Positions 1 to 8,692 of a stretch of DNA of 64,000 nucleotides are shown here, one piece after another; within the stretch, counting starts at the first letter, position 1, and each line of letters starts with the position of its first letter. This DNA is from Cohaesibacter intestini. GTDB taxonomy: Bacteria; Pseudomonadota; Alphaproteobacteria; Rhizobiales; Cohaesibacteraceae. The translations under genes and the position numbers were made by a program. The notes under the pieces are model-generated. The model was not told the origin of the DNA. It ran no database searches and saw only the letters and a list, made by a program, of their open reading frames with translations. The DNA lies in contig NZ_QODK01000003.1 in assembly GCF_003324485.1 (NCBI RefSeq), positions 62,001 to 126,000 on the forward strand, read 5' to 3'.

Positions 1-19
1 TCAAGGGAGTTTGAAGACC

Positions 20-985
20 ATGACCATTGTTGACCAGACCAATGACACCGCAGCCCTTGGGGCAACTGACCTTGCGCGCGCCGATTTCGGTGGAGCGGAA
101 GTGCGCGATTATATCGCGCTGTTGAAACCGCGCGTCATGTCTCTGGTGGTCTTCACGGCCTTTGTCGGGCTGGCCATCGCGCCGGGCCATCTCCATCCGC
201 TCGAAGCTTTCATTGCCATTGCCTGCATTGCCATTGGCGGCGGTGCCTCTGGCGCGCTTAACATGTGGTATGATGCCGATATCGACCGCATCATGAAGCG
301 CACCGCCAATCGCCCGATCCCCGCTGGCCGCATCACGCCGGGCGAAGCGCTGAGCTTTGGCCTGACCCTGTCTGTCGCCTCGACCCTGATGCTCGGTCTG
401 CTGGTCAACTGGCTGGCGGCGGGCCTGCTGGCCTTCACCATCTTTTTCTATGCCGTTGTCTATACCATGTGGCTGAAGCGCTCCACACCGCAGAATATCG
501 TGATTGGTGGTGCAGCTGGTGCTTTCCCTCCGATGATCGGCTGGGCCGCGGTCACGGGGTCAGTGACGCTGGAATCCATCACTCTGTTCCTGATCATCTT
601 CATGTGGACGCCGCCCCATTTCTGGGCCTTGGCGCTGATCAAGAATGACGATTACAAGAATGCTGGCGTGCCGATGCTGCCAGTGGTGGCAGGCGAAGCG
701 GTGACCCGCTCGCAGATCCTGCTTTATTCGCTGGTGGTGGCACCGCTTGGCATGGTGCCTGCCGCTCTAGGCTTTGCCGGCCTGACCTATGCCATCCTGT
801 CGGGCGTGCTCGGGGCCTTGTTCCTCGTGGCTGCCTTGCGGGTTTATCGCAACCGGGAAGGGGCGCTGGCGCGCAAGTCCGCTGGCCAGATGTTCGCCTT
901 CTCCATCCTGTATTTGTTTGCGCTCTACGCCACCTTGCTGGCTGAGCATTTGCTGGGACTGTCCATGCTGCCTGCGCTGCTCTAG
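20..985 (+). CDS. ctaB: Protoheme IX farnesyltransferase (heme O synthase)
   Basis: Integral membrane prenyltransferase that attaches a farnesyl group to heme B to give heme O, the precursor of heme A in aa3-type oxidases. The 321-residue protein has the UbiA-family first aspartate motif [14 protein letters not shown] with the following NRPIPAGRI, the second polar loop [14 protein letters not shown], and about eight to nine hydrophobic segments. The ATG at 20 is chosen because AAGGGAG (3-9) lies 10 bases upstream; the in-frame TTG at 11 would be only one base from it. It heads the visible part of an oxidase-assembly operon (coxF, ctaG and ctaE follow). Subunits I and II probably lie just upstream of the window, which is inference. 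Confidence 0.96.
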   Translation: MTIVDQTNDTAALGATDLARADFGGAEVRDYIALLKPRVMSLVVFTAFVGLAIAPGHLHPLEAFIAIACIAIGGGASGALNMWYDADIDRIMKRTANRPIPAGRITPGEALSFGLTLSVASTLMLGLLVNWLAAGLLAFTIFFYAVVYTMWLKRSTPQNIVIGGAAGAFPPMIGWAAVTGSVTLESITLFLIIFMWTPPHFWALALIKNDDYKNAGVPMLPVVAGEAVTRSQILLYSLVVAPLGMVPAALGFAGLTYAILSGVLGALFLVAALRVYRNREGALARKSAGQMFAFSILYLFALYATLLAEHLLGLSMLPALL

Positions 986-1024
986 CGCGACAGCGAGACA
1001 TTCATCCCGATAAGGAGATCTGAC

Positions 1025-1186
1025 ATGACCGAGATCGTTGAAACAATCCATCTGACCGAAGATCAGAAGAAACGCCGCAACAAGCGTTCCCTTGCAATTG
1101 CCCTGAGTCTGGGCGCGCTTGTGGTGCTGTTCTACTCCATCACGCTGGTCAAAATGGGCGCTGAGGTGCTGAACCGCCCGATGTAG
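1025..1186 (+). CDS. coxF: CoxF-like small membrane protein of the oxidase operon
   Basis: A 53-residue protein with a charged N-terminus (TEDQKKRRNKR) followed by a single hydrophobic helix (about residues 22-42) and a short tail ending NRPM. Small one-helix proteins of this kind sit between ctaB and ctaG in many alphaproteobacterial cox operons and are annotated CoxF or oxidase-assembly related; the exact role is not established. It starts 39 bases after ctaB, with AAGGAG at 1011-1016 as a good ribosome-binding site. Size, position and topology make this a real gene rather than a chance ORF. Confidence 0.85.
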   Translation: MTEIVETIHLTEDQKKRRNKRSLAIALSLGALVVLFYSITLVKMGAEVLNRPM

Positions 1187-1259
1187 CTGGGCGCCTTGAG
1201 GTCAGGAAACATCCCATAAACAAGATCGACGGTAACAAGCAAGATCAGCGGTAACACGA

Positions 1260-1889
1260 ATGAGCGAACAGACAAAAGAGACGAAACAAGCAGATCCGGG
1301 CCAAACAAACCCGGACAAGGCCAACAAGCGTCTCGCCTATGGTCTCGTCATTTTTGTTGGCTGCATGATCGGCATGGCCTATGCCTCCGTACCGCTTTAC
1401 CGGATTTTCTGTCAGGTAACCGGATATGGCGGCACCACCCAGACCGCTGAAGTCGAGGCTGACGGGGTGATCGACCGCAAGATCACGGTTCGTTTTGACG
1501 CCAACGTGGCGGGCGGCCTGAATTGGGATTTCAAACCCCTCGATAAACCCGTGACACTGAATGTCGGCGAGACCGCGCAGATCGCCTATCAGGTGGTCAA
1601 TCATGCCAGCGTGCCAACCGCAGGCACTTCGACCTTCAATGTTACCCCCGCTGCCGCCGGCATCTATTTCAACAAACTGGAATGCTTCTGCTTCACTGAA
1701 CAGACGGTGGCAGCAGGCGGCACTGTCGACATGCCTGTGGTGTTCTTTGTCGATCCTGACATCGATAATGACCCGCAAATGAAATCAATAAAAACCATCA
1801 CCCTGTCCTACACCTTCTTTCCAGATGAGAAAGAAACGGCCGCGTTCGCCAAGGATCGCGCACGGCCCGAGGTGAAGACGGGCGGATAA
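1260..1889 (+). CDS. ctaG: Cytochrome c oxidase assembly protein CtaG (Cox11)
   Basis: Copper chaperone that delivers copper to the CuB site of cytochrome oxidase subunit I. The 209-residue protein has a charged N-terminus, one membrane anchor (about residues 24-44, GLVIFVGCMIGMAYASVPLY), then a periplasmic beta-sandwich domain. The Cox11 copper motif CFCF with following TEQ is present, as is FVDPDI further on. It lies between the CoxF-like protein and ctaE in the same orientation, consistent with one operon. Confidence 0.96.
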   Translation: MSEQTKETKQADPGQTNPDKANKRLAYGLVIFVGCMIGMAYASVPLYRIFCQVTGYGGTTQTAEVEADGVIDRKITVRFDANVAGGLNWDFKPLDKPVTLNVGETAQIAYQVVNHASVPTAGTSTFNVTPAAAGIYFNKLECFCFTEQTVAAGGTVDMPVVFFVDPDIDNDPQMKSIKTITLSYTFFPDEKETAAFAKDRARPEVKTGG

Positions 1890-1949
1890 ATATCAGACAA
1901 TGCGGCGCTGCGCGCCCAATTGACATCAGGAGCTTGGGAGGACCCAAAC

Positions 1950-2792
1950 ATGGCTGAGGCTCATACCAAAAACCACGACTATCACATTATCGATCCTAGC
2001 CCGTGGCCTTTCATCGGCTCGATTTCGGCCTTTGTGATGGCCATCGGCGCAATCACCTATATGCACGAAATTCTGCCGATTTGGCTGTTTCTCGTCGGTG
2101 TATGTGGTGTTCTCTACACCATGATTGGCTGGTGGGGCGATGTGATCAAGGAATCCCATCAGGGTCACCATACCCCGGTGGTTCAGCTGCATTTGCGCTA
2201 TGGCATGATCATGTTCATCGCCTCTGAGGTGATGTTCTTTGTTGCCTGGTTCTGGGCCTTCTTCGATGCGAGCCTGTTTGCCGGGGAAACCCAGCAATAT
2301 CTGCGTGCAGAATATACCGGTGGCGTCTGGCCTCCTGCGGGCATTGAAGTGATCGATCCATGGCACCTGCCTTTGTTCAACACCCTGCTTCTGTTGACCT
2401 CAGGCACCACGGTCACATGGGCGCATCACGCATTGCTCGAGAATGATCGTGAAGGCCTGAAATGGGGCCTGATTCTGACCGTCCTGTTGGGCGCAGTGTT
2501 CACCGCAGTGCAGGTCTACGAATATGCTGTTGCTCCATTCGCCTTCAAGGAAAGCATCTATGGCGCGACCTTCTTCATGGCCACTGGCTTTCACGGCTTC
2601 CACGTCTTTATCGGGACGATCTTCCTGATTGTGTGCTTGGTGCGGGCGCTGAAGGGTCACTTCACCACCGACAAGCATTTCGGTTTTGAAGCAGCTGCCT
2701 GGTATTGGCACTTTGTGGATGTGGTCTGGCTGTTCCTGTTCGTCTCCATCTATCTGTGGGGCAATGCAGGTGGTGTGATCGCCCACCACTGA
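1950..2792 (+). CDS. ctaE: Cytochrome c oxidase subunit III
   Basis: Subunit III of an aa3-type terminal oxidase, a seven-helix inner-membrane protein that supports proton uptake and stability of the complex. The 280 residues match the usual length. Visible family features include [48 protein letters not shown] and [12 protein letters not shown]. The ATG at 1950 is taken over an in-frame ATG at 1920 because GGGAGG (1936-1941) precedes it and the protein then starts [13 protein letters not shown] as in relatives. A hairpin terminator follows the stop. Confidence 0.97.
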   Translation: MAEAHTKNHDYHIIDPSPWPFIGSISAFVMAIGAITYMHEILPIWLFLVGVCGVLYTMIGWWGDVIKESHQGHHTPVVQLHLRYGMIMFIASEVMFFVAWFWAFFDASLFAGETQQYLRAEYTGGVWPPAGIEVIDPWHLPLFNTLLLLTSGTTVTWAHHALLENDREGLKWGLILTVLLGAVFTAVQVYEYAVAPFAFKESIYGATFFMATGFHGFHVFIGTIFLIVCLVRALKGHFTTDKHFGFEAAAWYWHFVDVVWLFLFVSIYLWGNAGGVIAHH

Positions 2793-2813
2793 TCCAATCG
2801 GATGGAAAAATTC

Positions 2814-2840
2814 AAGGGTGGCCGTCGGTCACCCTTTTTT
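2814..2840 (+). terminator. Rho-independent terminator after ctaE
   Basis: AAGGGTG (2814-2820) pairs with CACCCTT (2830-2836) around a 9-base loop, and the second arm runs into six T residues. It lies 22 bases after the ctaE stop and would end the oxidase-assembly transcript before the DUF983 gene. Confidence 0.75.
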
Positions 2841-2865
2841 GTTTGATAGCAGATGGTTTGATGGC

Positions 2866-2919
2866 AAAAACAAACTGGGCCGGAAAAACAAACTGGCCCG
2901 GAAAAACAAACGGGGCTGG
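2866..2919 (+). repeat. Three tandem 18-bp units in the DUF983 leader
   Basis: Three head-to-tail copies of an 18-base unit (2866-2883, 2884-2901, 2902-2919) that begins AAAAACAAAC; the third copy differs at a few positions. The unit length is a multiple of three, so an upstream in-frame start would give hexapeptide repeats of the KNKLGR type. I place the DUF983 start downstream at 2938, which makes this part of the 5' leader. Confidence 0.85.
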
Positions 2920-2937
2920 AGCGGGAAGGATCAGCAG

Positions 2938-3324
2938 ATGGCAGAGCAAACTGGCAGTCTTTGGAAAACGGCCTTGCGTGGCCGCTGCCCCCGTTGTGGC
3001 GAGGGCAGGCTCTATGATGGCTTCTTGCAGGTCGCCGATCATTGCGACCATTGTGGTCTGGACTACGGCTTCGCAGACAGTGGCGACGGGCCGGCCGTGT
3101 TCGTGATCATGATTGTCGGCTTTCTTGCCACCGGCGGCGTGCTTTATACCGAATTCACCTATGAACCACCCCTTTGGCTACTGGTCGCCATCTGGGGACC
3201 GCTCACGGTGATCCTTTGCCTCTCATTCCTTTATTGGTTGAAGGGCGCATTGATTGGCCAGCAATATCTGACCAAGGCCGAGCAGGGGCAGCGGGAAGGG
3301 CAGAGCCACAAAGATCAGGGCTGA
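2938..3324 (+). CDS. DUF983 family zinc-ribbon membrane protein
   Basis: A 128-residue protein with an N-terminal double CxxC zinc-ribbon-like motif (CPRCGEG and CDHCGLDYG), then two hydrophobic helices (about residues 60-80 and 85-108). DUF983 proteins are commonly encoded beside ctaE and SURF1 in alphaproteobacteria, so a role in oxidase biogenesis is likely but unproven. The reading frame is open back to a GTG at 2818, but that start would lie inside the ctaE terminator. The ATG at 2938 begins the conserved part and has GGGAAGG upstream (2922-2928). Its end overlaps the convergent gene at 3315 by 10 bases. Confidence 0.85.
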   Translation: MAEQTGSLWKTALRGRCPRCGEGRLYDGFLQVADHCDHCGLDYGFADSGDGPAVFVIMIVGFLATGGVLYTEFTYEPPLWLLVAIWGPLTVILCLSFLYWLKGALIGQQYLTKAEQGQREGQSHKDQG

Positions 3325-3644
3325 AACAGCAGGCTGACAAAGGCTGGCACAATATGCACCCAGCCGAACAATGAAGTCAGGAAGCTCAATGCCCCCATCG
3401 CGAACAGCGAAATGATGTTGAAGCCGACAATCACCAGCAGTCCGGTTCTCTGCCAGGCCCGGCAGTAAAAGGCATAGGTGAGATTGAGGCTGTTGATCAT
3501 CATGATCACCGGCAGAGCCACCCAGAGCTGACGCAAATCAGGCCCGAACAGTCCGATCAGCCCAACCAGCAGATGAACACCCAGAGGGAAAAAAAGGTTC
3601 AGGGCAAAAAAGCGAAAAGCATAGCTGTCGGTCTTGAGTTTCAT
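3315..3644 (-). CDS. Small integral membrane protein of unknown function
   Basis: A 109-residue protein made almost wholly of hydrophobic helices; roughly three or four spans can be drawn (about residues 15-35, 40-60, 65-85 and 90-107). I recognise no family. It is read against the oxidase genes and its 3' end overlaps the DUF983 gene by 10 bases. Support for a real gene is the consistent membrane-protein composition and the way it fills the gap between DUF983 and SURF1. It could be lineage-specific. Confidence 0.6.
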   Translation of the reverse strand: MKLKTDSYAFRFFALNLFFPLGVHLLVGLIGLFGPDLRQLWVALPVIMMINSLNLTYAFYCRAWQRTGLLVIVGFNIISLFAMGALSFLTSLFGWVHIVPAFVSLLFQP

Positions 3645-3707
3645 TGCAGGCTCTTGTCCTATGGCAGAATTTTGTGAGCTTGTTTAGCACGACCCGAGGA
3701 GAGATGC

Positions 3708-4487
3708 GTGGCCAAATCCATCAATAGACCGTCCTTTTGGATTTTTTGCCTCTGCGCCTTGGCCGCGCTGGCCATTCTTTTGTCCTTGGGCAATTGGCAG
3801 GTGCAGAGATTGGCATGGAAAGAGCAGCTGATCGCCGATGTCGACAGCCGCGTTGCCAGCCAGCCGATCCCCGCACCGGGGCCGAGCAGTTGGCCGAGCG
3901 TCGCCCGCGACAGCCATGTCTATCTGCCGGTCACTGTCACTGGCCATTATGATCACAGCCGCGAAGTCCATGTCTGGTTTGCCCTTGGCAAGCCGCAGGG
4001 CGGCCCCTATGCCGGGCCGGGCTATCTCATTCTGACGCCGTTCAAAACCAACGAAGGCTGGGACGTCATCGTCAATCGCGGCTTTGTGCCCGATGCGATG
4101 AAGGAGCCTCAGAGCCGACCGGACACGCTGGTGACCGGCGAGCAGACCTTGACCGGCCTGATGCGCTTTGATGAGCCGAAAAACTGGAACAGCCCGGATG
4201 CTGACAAGGTCAAGAATGTCTGGATCGTCCGGCAGGTCGCCGAAATGGCCGCCTATCTCAATTTGCCACCAGAAAAAACCGCGCCTTATTGGATTGATCT
4301 GACCAAGGGGCAGGGCGTCAATGGCTTGCCGCAAGGGGGCGAAACCCGGATCACCTTCACCAACTCCCATTTGCAATATGCTCTGACCTGGTTCGGACTG
4401 GCAGGCGTGCTGGTGCTGGTCTTCGGGGTCTGGTTGGTCCGCACCGTGCGCGCAACGCCCCCTCGGGCCGAACCGGAATCTGAGTAA
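3708..4487 (+). CDS. SURF1 family oxidase assembly protein
   Basis: SURF1/Shy1 homologue that helps load heme A into cytochrome oxidase. The 259-residue protein has the family topology: one N-terminal membrane helix (about 11-28), a large periplasmic domain containing GNWQVQRLAWKE, VIVNRGFVP and the late HLQYALTWFGLAG stretch, and a second helix at about 226-246. The start is GTG 3708, after the purine-rich CGAGGAGAG (3694-3702). A nearby ATG at 3704 is out of frame. It completes the oxidase-assembly block. Confidence 0.93.
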   Translation: MAKSINRPSFWIFCLCALAALAILLSLGNWQVQRLAWKEQLIADVDSRVASQPIPAPGPSSWPSVARDSHVYLPVTVTGHYDHSREVHVWFALGKPQGGPYAGPGYLILTPFKTNEGWDVIVNRGFVPDAMKEPQSRPDTLVTGEQTLTGLMRFDEPKNWNSPDADKVKNVWIVRQVAEMAAYLNLPPEKTAPYWIDLTKGQGVNGLPQGGETRITFTNSHLQYALTWFGLAGVLVLVFGVWLVRTVRATPPRAEPESE

Positions 4488-4609
4488 AAAACTGTAGGCA
4501 TAAGTGATGGGCCAGCCATTGACCTTCGCCCTCGTAAGGTCCATGTCTGTGGCGCTGCCAGACCCATTGGCCGCAGATCCCGCCTATCCGACTGCAAGGA
4601 ACTTGTTGA

Positions 4610-5281
4610 ATGCTGGTACTCTTTGATTTCGACGGAACGCTCGTCGACTCTGAATATCTCTGGGCACAGGCCACCGTTGAAGTGTTGGCCGAAGAAGAGA
4701 TGGAAATGACAATCGAGGATTTTTCCAGCAGTTATGCGGGCATGCGCCATGAGGAAATCATTCCCAAGCTTGAAGAGGAGTTCGAGCGCGGCATCCCCCA
4801 CGATATCGTTCAACGGGTCGAGGATCGGGCCATGCTCAAGATTGAGAAGGTCGAGGCACTTGCCGGTGCGCACGAGATGCTCGACCAGCTCGACTATGCC
4901 CGTTGCATCTGTTCCAACAGCTCTTCGGAAGATCTGGAAACCAACATGCGGCGCACCGATCTGTGGGATCGCTTCCGCCCCTATGTCTATTCATCCATTG
5001 AAGTGGGCACCAAGGCCCCCAAGCCTGACCCGAATGTCTTCCTTCATGCGGCAACCATTCTGGATGTCGATCCGAAGGATTGCATCGTTATTGAAGACAG
5101 TTTTCACGGCACACAGGCAGGTGTCAGTGCCGGTATGCGGGTGATCGGTTTCATTGGCGGCGGCCATACCTATCCCGGCCATGGGGAGCATCTGATGGAT
5201 GCGGGTGCGCAAACCGTTGTGCGCCGTCTGGCGGACCTGCCCGCCACGATTGAAGCCCTTAAAAACTGGCACGACGAGTAA
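4610..5281 (+). CDS. HAD-superfamily hydrolase (phosphoglycolate phosphatase-like)
   Basis: Likely cytoplasmic phosphatase or phosphomutase; the substrate cannot be told. The 223-residue protein shows all four HAD motifs: DFDGTLVDSE (I, nucleophile Asp6), ICSNSSSED (II, Ser), KAPKPDPNVF (III, Lys) and IEDSFHGTQAG (IV, acidic pair). The cap inserted after motif I is alpha-helical, as in the beta-phosphoglucomutase/phosphoglycolate phosphatase subgroup. AAGGAA lies eight bases before the ATG. It stands alone, with a terminator following. Confidence 0.88.
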   Translation: MLVLFDFDGTLVDSEYLWAQATVEVLAEEEMEMTIEDFSSSYAGMRHEEIIPKLEEEFERGIPHDIVQRVEDRAMLKIEKVEALAGAHEMLDQLDYARCICSNSSSEDLETNMRRTDLWDRFRPYVYSSIEVGTKAPKPDPNVFLHAATILDVDPKDCIVIEDSFHGTQAGVSAGMRVIGFIGGGHTYPGHGEHLMDAGAQTVVRRLADLPATIEALKNWHDE

Positions 5282-5337
5282 TCCGGGTGATCGGGTCCTG
5301 TCTTGGGCCTTTGTGCATATGACCTGTGTCCCATGCA

Positions 5338-5378
5338 TGGGCGGTTCCGCTATTCCGGCGGGAGCGCCCTTTTCTTTT
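5338..5378 (+). terminator. Probable terminator after the HAD gene
   Basis: GGGC..TCCGC (5339-5350) can pair with GCGGGAGCGCCC (5358-5369) with a few imperfect positions, followed by TTTTCTTTT. It lies about 60 bases after the HAD stop. Confidence 0.5.
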
Positions 5379-5569
5379 GCTTTGGGTGCGAGGTCTGTTG
5401 GTTTGAGGCCGTGTCGATAAGGCATCCTTAACCATACCGTATCAAATCCCATGCAGGACTGACCAAAAAGAGATTGTGCATTTCAAACTTTACGATTTGT
5501 GAATGCAAGTTTGATCATCTGGCCCGTGGACGATCTGGGGGGCAGTTCCAGTCTTATGGGGAAGCAAAT

Positions 5570-6115
5570 ATGATCAAAAGAGGGTCTTGCTGCGCGCGAC
5601 ACGGCGCACTTCTTTCTTTCTTGATGTTGATAGGCATCGCGGCAACGGCCTTGTGCGTGGACGATGCGTCTGCGCGCATGTTGCCCGAACCAAAGGGTAA
5701 GGTCATTCTGACCATTTCCGGCAAGCTTTCCCACCACAATGGCAAAGGCGAGGTGCGCCTCGATCGCGAAATGCTACAGCAGATCGGGATGCATGAACTC
5801 AATACCCGCAGCTATGCGTCGACCAAGTCGTCCATCTGGCGTGGTGTGTTGATGCGAGACCTGCTGGCCTATGTTGGTGCCAAGGGCACGGAAATCGAAG
5901 CCATTGCACTCGACAATTACCGGATGACGATCCCGCGCGACGACTTTGACAAATATGATGTGATTCTGGCGATGGAGAATGATGGCAAGCAACTGTCTGT
6001 GCGCACCCGTGGTCCAACCCGTCTCATCTATCCCTATGACCAGTACGAGGAGTTGCGGACTCATGATTCCGGCATGCGGCTTGTCTGGCAGCTTTCCAGA
6101 ATGGTGGTCCGATGA
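5570..6115 (+). CDS. pruR: Periplasmic pterin-binding-type protein PruR (SUOX-like fold)
   Basis: Secreted 181-residue protein with a signal peptide (about residues 1-33, ending ALCVDDASA) and a small domain usually annotated as oxidoreductase molybdopterin-binding, with WRGVLMRDLLAYVGAKG, NYRMTIPRDDF and the late LIYPYDQYEEL. The mature part has no cysteine, so it lacks the thiolate that binds molybdenum in true SUOX-fold enzymes. In Agrobacterium tumefaciens PruR is such a periplasmic protein, binds a pterin and controls the partner DcpA. Here the stop overlaps the start of a GGDEF-EAL gene (ATGA, 6112-6115), the same arrangement. The ATG at 5570 has GGGGAAG just upstream. The name rests on context plus fold, not alignment. 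Confidence 0.75.
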   Translation: MIKRGSCCARHGALLSFLMLIGIAATALCVDDASARMLPEPKGKVILTISGKLSHHNGKGEVRLDREMLQQIGMHELNTRSYASTKSSIWRGVLMRDLLAYVGAKGTEIEAIALDNYRMTIPRDDFDKYDVILAMENDGKQLSVRTRGPTRLIYPYDQYEELRTHDSGMRLVWQLSRMVVR

Positions 6116-8151
6116 AGACGCACCTTAAAGTTCTCGCTTTTATCTACATGGTCTCTGTCGTCATTCTGTTGGCGCTTGAATTCTCACAATTCAAGAAAGT
6201 CGACAAGTTGCGCGCGGAGATCGGAGAAAGCCACCGTTTGATTTCAGGTCAGGACGAAGGGGTTCGACTTGAACTGGACTACCGCAGATTTCGTGATCGC
6301 TTATATTCCTATGTTCGGATGTCCGGGCATGAGACGGCGTCTGGTGGCAACCGGACCAGCCATGACGACGTTCTGGTGGCGTTTGACATTTTCTGGAGCC
6401 GTGTGTTCCAAATCAACTCGGCAACCGTCGGTCTGGAAGATGAACAGGTGCGGAATCTCGAGCCAATCCTGAATGGTCTCAAGCGCACCATGCGCCAGAT
6501 CGAGCCCTATGTTCAGAATCTCGAACCGGGGGACCTCGACAAGCAGGCAATCATTAGCAAGCGACTTGATCCCTATGGGGCAATCATCAACAATGCCGCC
6601 GCGAAAATCAGCCACCTCAAAAGGCTTCGGGCCGTCGAGTTGCAAGGTCGCCTTGAAACCGTGCTGATGTCGATGGACAATCTGCTGACCACTTCCGCAC
6701 TCGGGGCCGGGCTTCTGCTTTCCCTGTTCGGTGCGGAGGCCTATCGCGCCCGGCGTGAAGAACGCAAAACCCGAACGCGAGAGGCGCGGGTGCGGTTTCT
6801 CGCAGAACATGACCCGCTCACCGGACTGGCCAATCGCGCCTTTCTCAATCAGAAAATGTGCCAATATATGCGCGATGCTGACGAGGATGGGCAAGGATTC
6901 CACCTGTTGCTGCTGGATCTCGACAAGTTCAAGAATGTCAACGATACCTACGGCCACCCGATGGGGGATCGGTTGCTGAAAAAGGCGGCGGCGCGGCTTC
7001 TGCGGATCTTTGCTTCGACAGATGACATTGTGGCGCGACTGGGTGGTGATGAGTTTGCCATTCTGACCAAGTCGAGCACCAAACAGGCCGCTGCCCTGTC
7101 GCTCAAGGTTATCGATGCGCTTTCCGCGGTCTTCACCTTCGGCGATCTGGAAGTGCGCATTTCCACCTCGATTGGGATTTCCAGCTTTCCCAGCTTGTCG
7201 GGCTCATCCGACGACTTGATGCGCGATGCGGATCTGGCGCTTTACGCTGCCAAGAATAATGGCCGGGCGACCTATCGTTTCTATGAGCGCGATATGGGTG
7301 TTGCCATTCAGCATCGCATGCAGCTCGAAGCCGATTTGCGGCGGGCGATGCTGCACGAAGATGGCGGTCTTGAAGTTTACTACCAGCCGCAGGTCAATCT
7401 GGCCGAACAATCGAGCCATGCCATCGAGCATCATGAATGGCAGATCACGGGAGCCGAAGCGTTGGTGCGTTGGTTCCATCCCGAACGCGGCCATATTCCA
7501 CCGATGGAATTTATCGAGATCGCCGAAGAAGCGGGCATCATTGATGATCTGTCCGACTGGATCATCCGTCAGGCCTGTGACGACGCGGTTCAGTGGCATC
7601 AGGCTGGTCACAGGATCGATCTGTCGGTCAATCTGTCACCGCTGCAGCTCAACAATCCCAATCTGCCAAACGAGATTCTGTCTCATCTGGATCAGTGCGG
7701 CTTTGACCCCAACTATCTGACGCTGGAAATCACCGAAAGCGCTGATGTGCAGGACACCAAGGCCGCCGCCCGGATGCTTTCAACACTGGCCGATCGGGGC
7801 ATTTCGCTGGCAATGGATGACTTCGGCACTGGATATTCCAATCTTGGCTATCTCAACAGCCTGCCGCTCAACATCCTGAAAATCGATCGCAGCTTCATTT
7901 CTGGCATCGAGCAGGGGGGTGAGAATTGCAAACTGGTGCTCGGCGTCATCAATCTTGCCCATGGCATGGGTCTCAAGGTCGTTGCAGAAGGCATCGAGAC
8001 CGAGGAACAACTGGCATTCCTGAGAGATCAGAATTGCACCATCGGGCAAGGCTATCTGTTCGGTCGGCCGGTGAACAAGCTCAAAATGTTCTCGCGGCTT
8101 AGACATCAGCGCCTCAGCGAGCCACGCGCTCAGATTCGCTGCATCGCCTGA
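6112..8151 (+). CDS. dcpA: DcpA-type dual GGDEF-EAL cyclic-di-GMP enzyme
   Basis: A 679-residue inner-membrane protein: helix 1 (about 7-26), a mainly helical periplasmic domain (about 27-190), helix 2 (about 195-213), then GGDEF and EAL domains in the cytoplasm. The GGDEF motif is intact (residues 311-315, in RLGGDEFAIL), and so is the EAL site (EALVRW from residue 449, with DDFGTGYSNLGYL later), so both synthesis and hydrolysis of cyclic-di-GMP look possible. The usual RxxD inhibitory site before GGDEF is not seen. Translationally coupled to pruR by a 4-base overlap; in Agrobacterium the periplasmic partner biases DcpA towards phosphodiesterase activity. A bidirectional terminator follows. 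Confidence 0.88.
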   Translation: MKTHLKVLAFIYMVSVVILLALEFSQFKKVDKLRAEIGESHRLISGQDEGVRLELDYRRFRDRLYSYVRMSGHETASGGNRTSHDDVLVAFDIFWSRVFQINSATVGLEDEQVRNLEPILNGLKRTMRQIEPYVQNLEPGDLDKQAIISKRLDPYGAIINNAAAKISHLKRLRAVELQGRLETVLMSMDNLLTTSALGAGLLLSLFGAEAYRARREERKTRTREARVRFLAEHDPLTGLANRAFLNQKMCQYMRDADEDGQGFHLLLLDLDKFKNVNDTYGHPMGDRLLKKAAARLLRIFASTDDIVARLGGDEFAILTKSSTKQAAALSLKVIDALSAVFTFGDLEVRISTSIGISSFPSLSGSSDDLMRDADLALYAAKNNGRATYRFYERDMGVAIQHRMQLEADLRRAMLHEDGGLEVYYQPQVNLAEQSSHAIEHHEWQITGAEALVRWFHPERGHIPPMEFIEIAEEAGIIDDLSDWIIRQACDDAVQWHQAGHRIDLSVNLSPLQLNNPNLPNEILSHLDQCGFDPNYLTLEITESADVQDTKAAARMLSTLADRGISLAMDDFGTGYSNLGYLNSLPLNILKIDRSFISGIEQGGENCKLVLGVINLAHGMGLKVVAEGIETEEQLAFLRDQNCTIGQGYLFGRPVNKLKMFSRLRHQRLSEPRAQIRCIA

Positions 8152-8179
8152 CGGCACGGCAAGTCGCATAAAGACAAAG

Positions 8180-8216
8180 AAAAAGGCCTTTCCGATCACC
8201 CGGAATGGCCTTTTTC
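8180..8216. terminator. Bidirectional terminator between dcpA and gcvH
   Basis: AAAAGGCCTTTCCG (8181-8194) pairs with CGGAATGGCCTTTTT (8201-8215) with one mismatch and a 6-base loop. A-run and T-run flank the stem, so it can serve both convergent genes. Confidence 0.85.
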
Positions 8217-8238
8217 ATGGTTTATCTGAAGTGTAAGC

Positions 8239-8613
8239 CTATTCTTGTTCGGCAACAAAGGCCTTGTAGGCGTCGGCATCCATCAGGCCTTCGAGCTGCC
8301 CGGCATCGCCCACCTTCATCTTGAGGAACCATGCGTCGCCTTCAGCGTCGCTGTTGACCTTGGAGGGGTCCTCTTCCAACCCTTCATTCACTTCGGTAAC
8401 TTCGCCATCGATCGGGGCATAGACTTCTGAGGCTGCCTTGACGCTTTCGACAACAGCGGCTTCATCGCCCTGGCTCATGCTGGCGCCCACCTCTGGCAAC
8501 TCAACAAACACCACATCACCAAGCTGGCTCTGGGCATAATCGGTGATCCCGATGGTGGCGATGTCGCCTTCAACGGAAATCCATTCATGGTCTTCGGAAT
8601 AATAGGTGCTCAT
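8239..8613 (-). CDS. gcvH: Glycine cleavage system H protein
   Basis: Lipoyl carrier of the glycine cleavage complex, shuttling the aminomethyl group between the P, T and L proteins. At 124 residues it has normal length and begins [14 protein letters not shown]. The lipoyl attachment motif [10 protein letters not shown] places the modified lysine at residue 59. It lies 79 bases downstream of gcvT on the same strand and is the last gene of the operon: the next gene is convergent dcpA behind a terminator. No gcvP is present in the window, so the decarboxylase subunit must be encoded elsewhere. Confidence 0.97.
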   Translation of the reverse strand: MSTYYSEDHEWISVEGDIATIGITDYAQSQLGDVVFVELPEVGASMSQGDEAAVVESVKAASEVYAPIDGEVTEVNEGLEEDPSKVNSDAEGDAWFLKMKVGDAGQLEGLMDADAYKAFVAEQE

Positions 8614-8692
8614 TGATCAGGTCCCTCTTGGATCTTCAAACTGTCTGGGGATGGATGCCGCATCCCCGATAAAAGGTGTTGGATGGGGTAAT

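Noticed and set aside
5570-6115. Functional molybdoenzyme (as the domain name would suggest)
   Set aside because: No cysteine in the mature protein to bind molybdenum, and no catalytic partner subunit.
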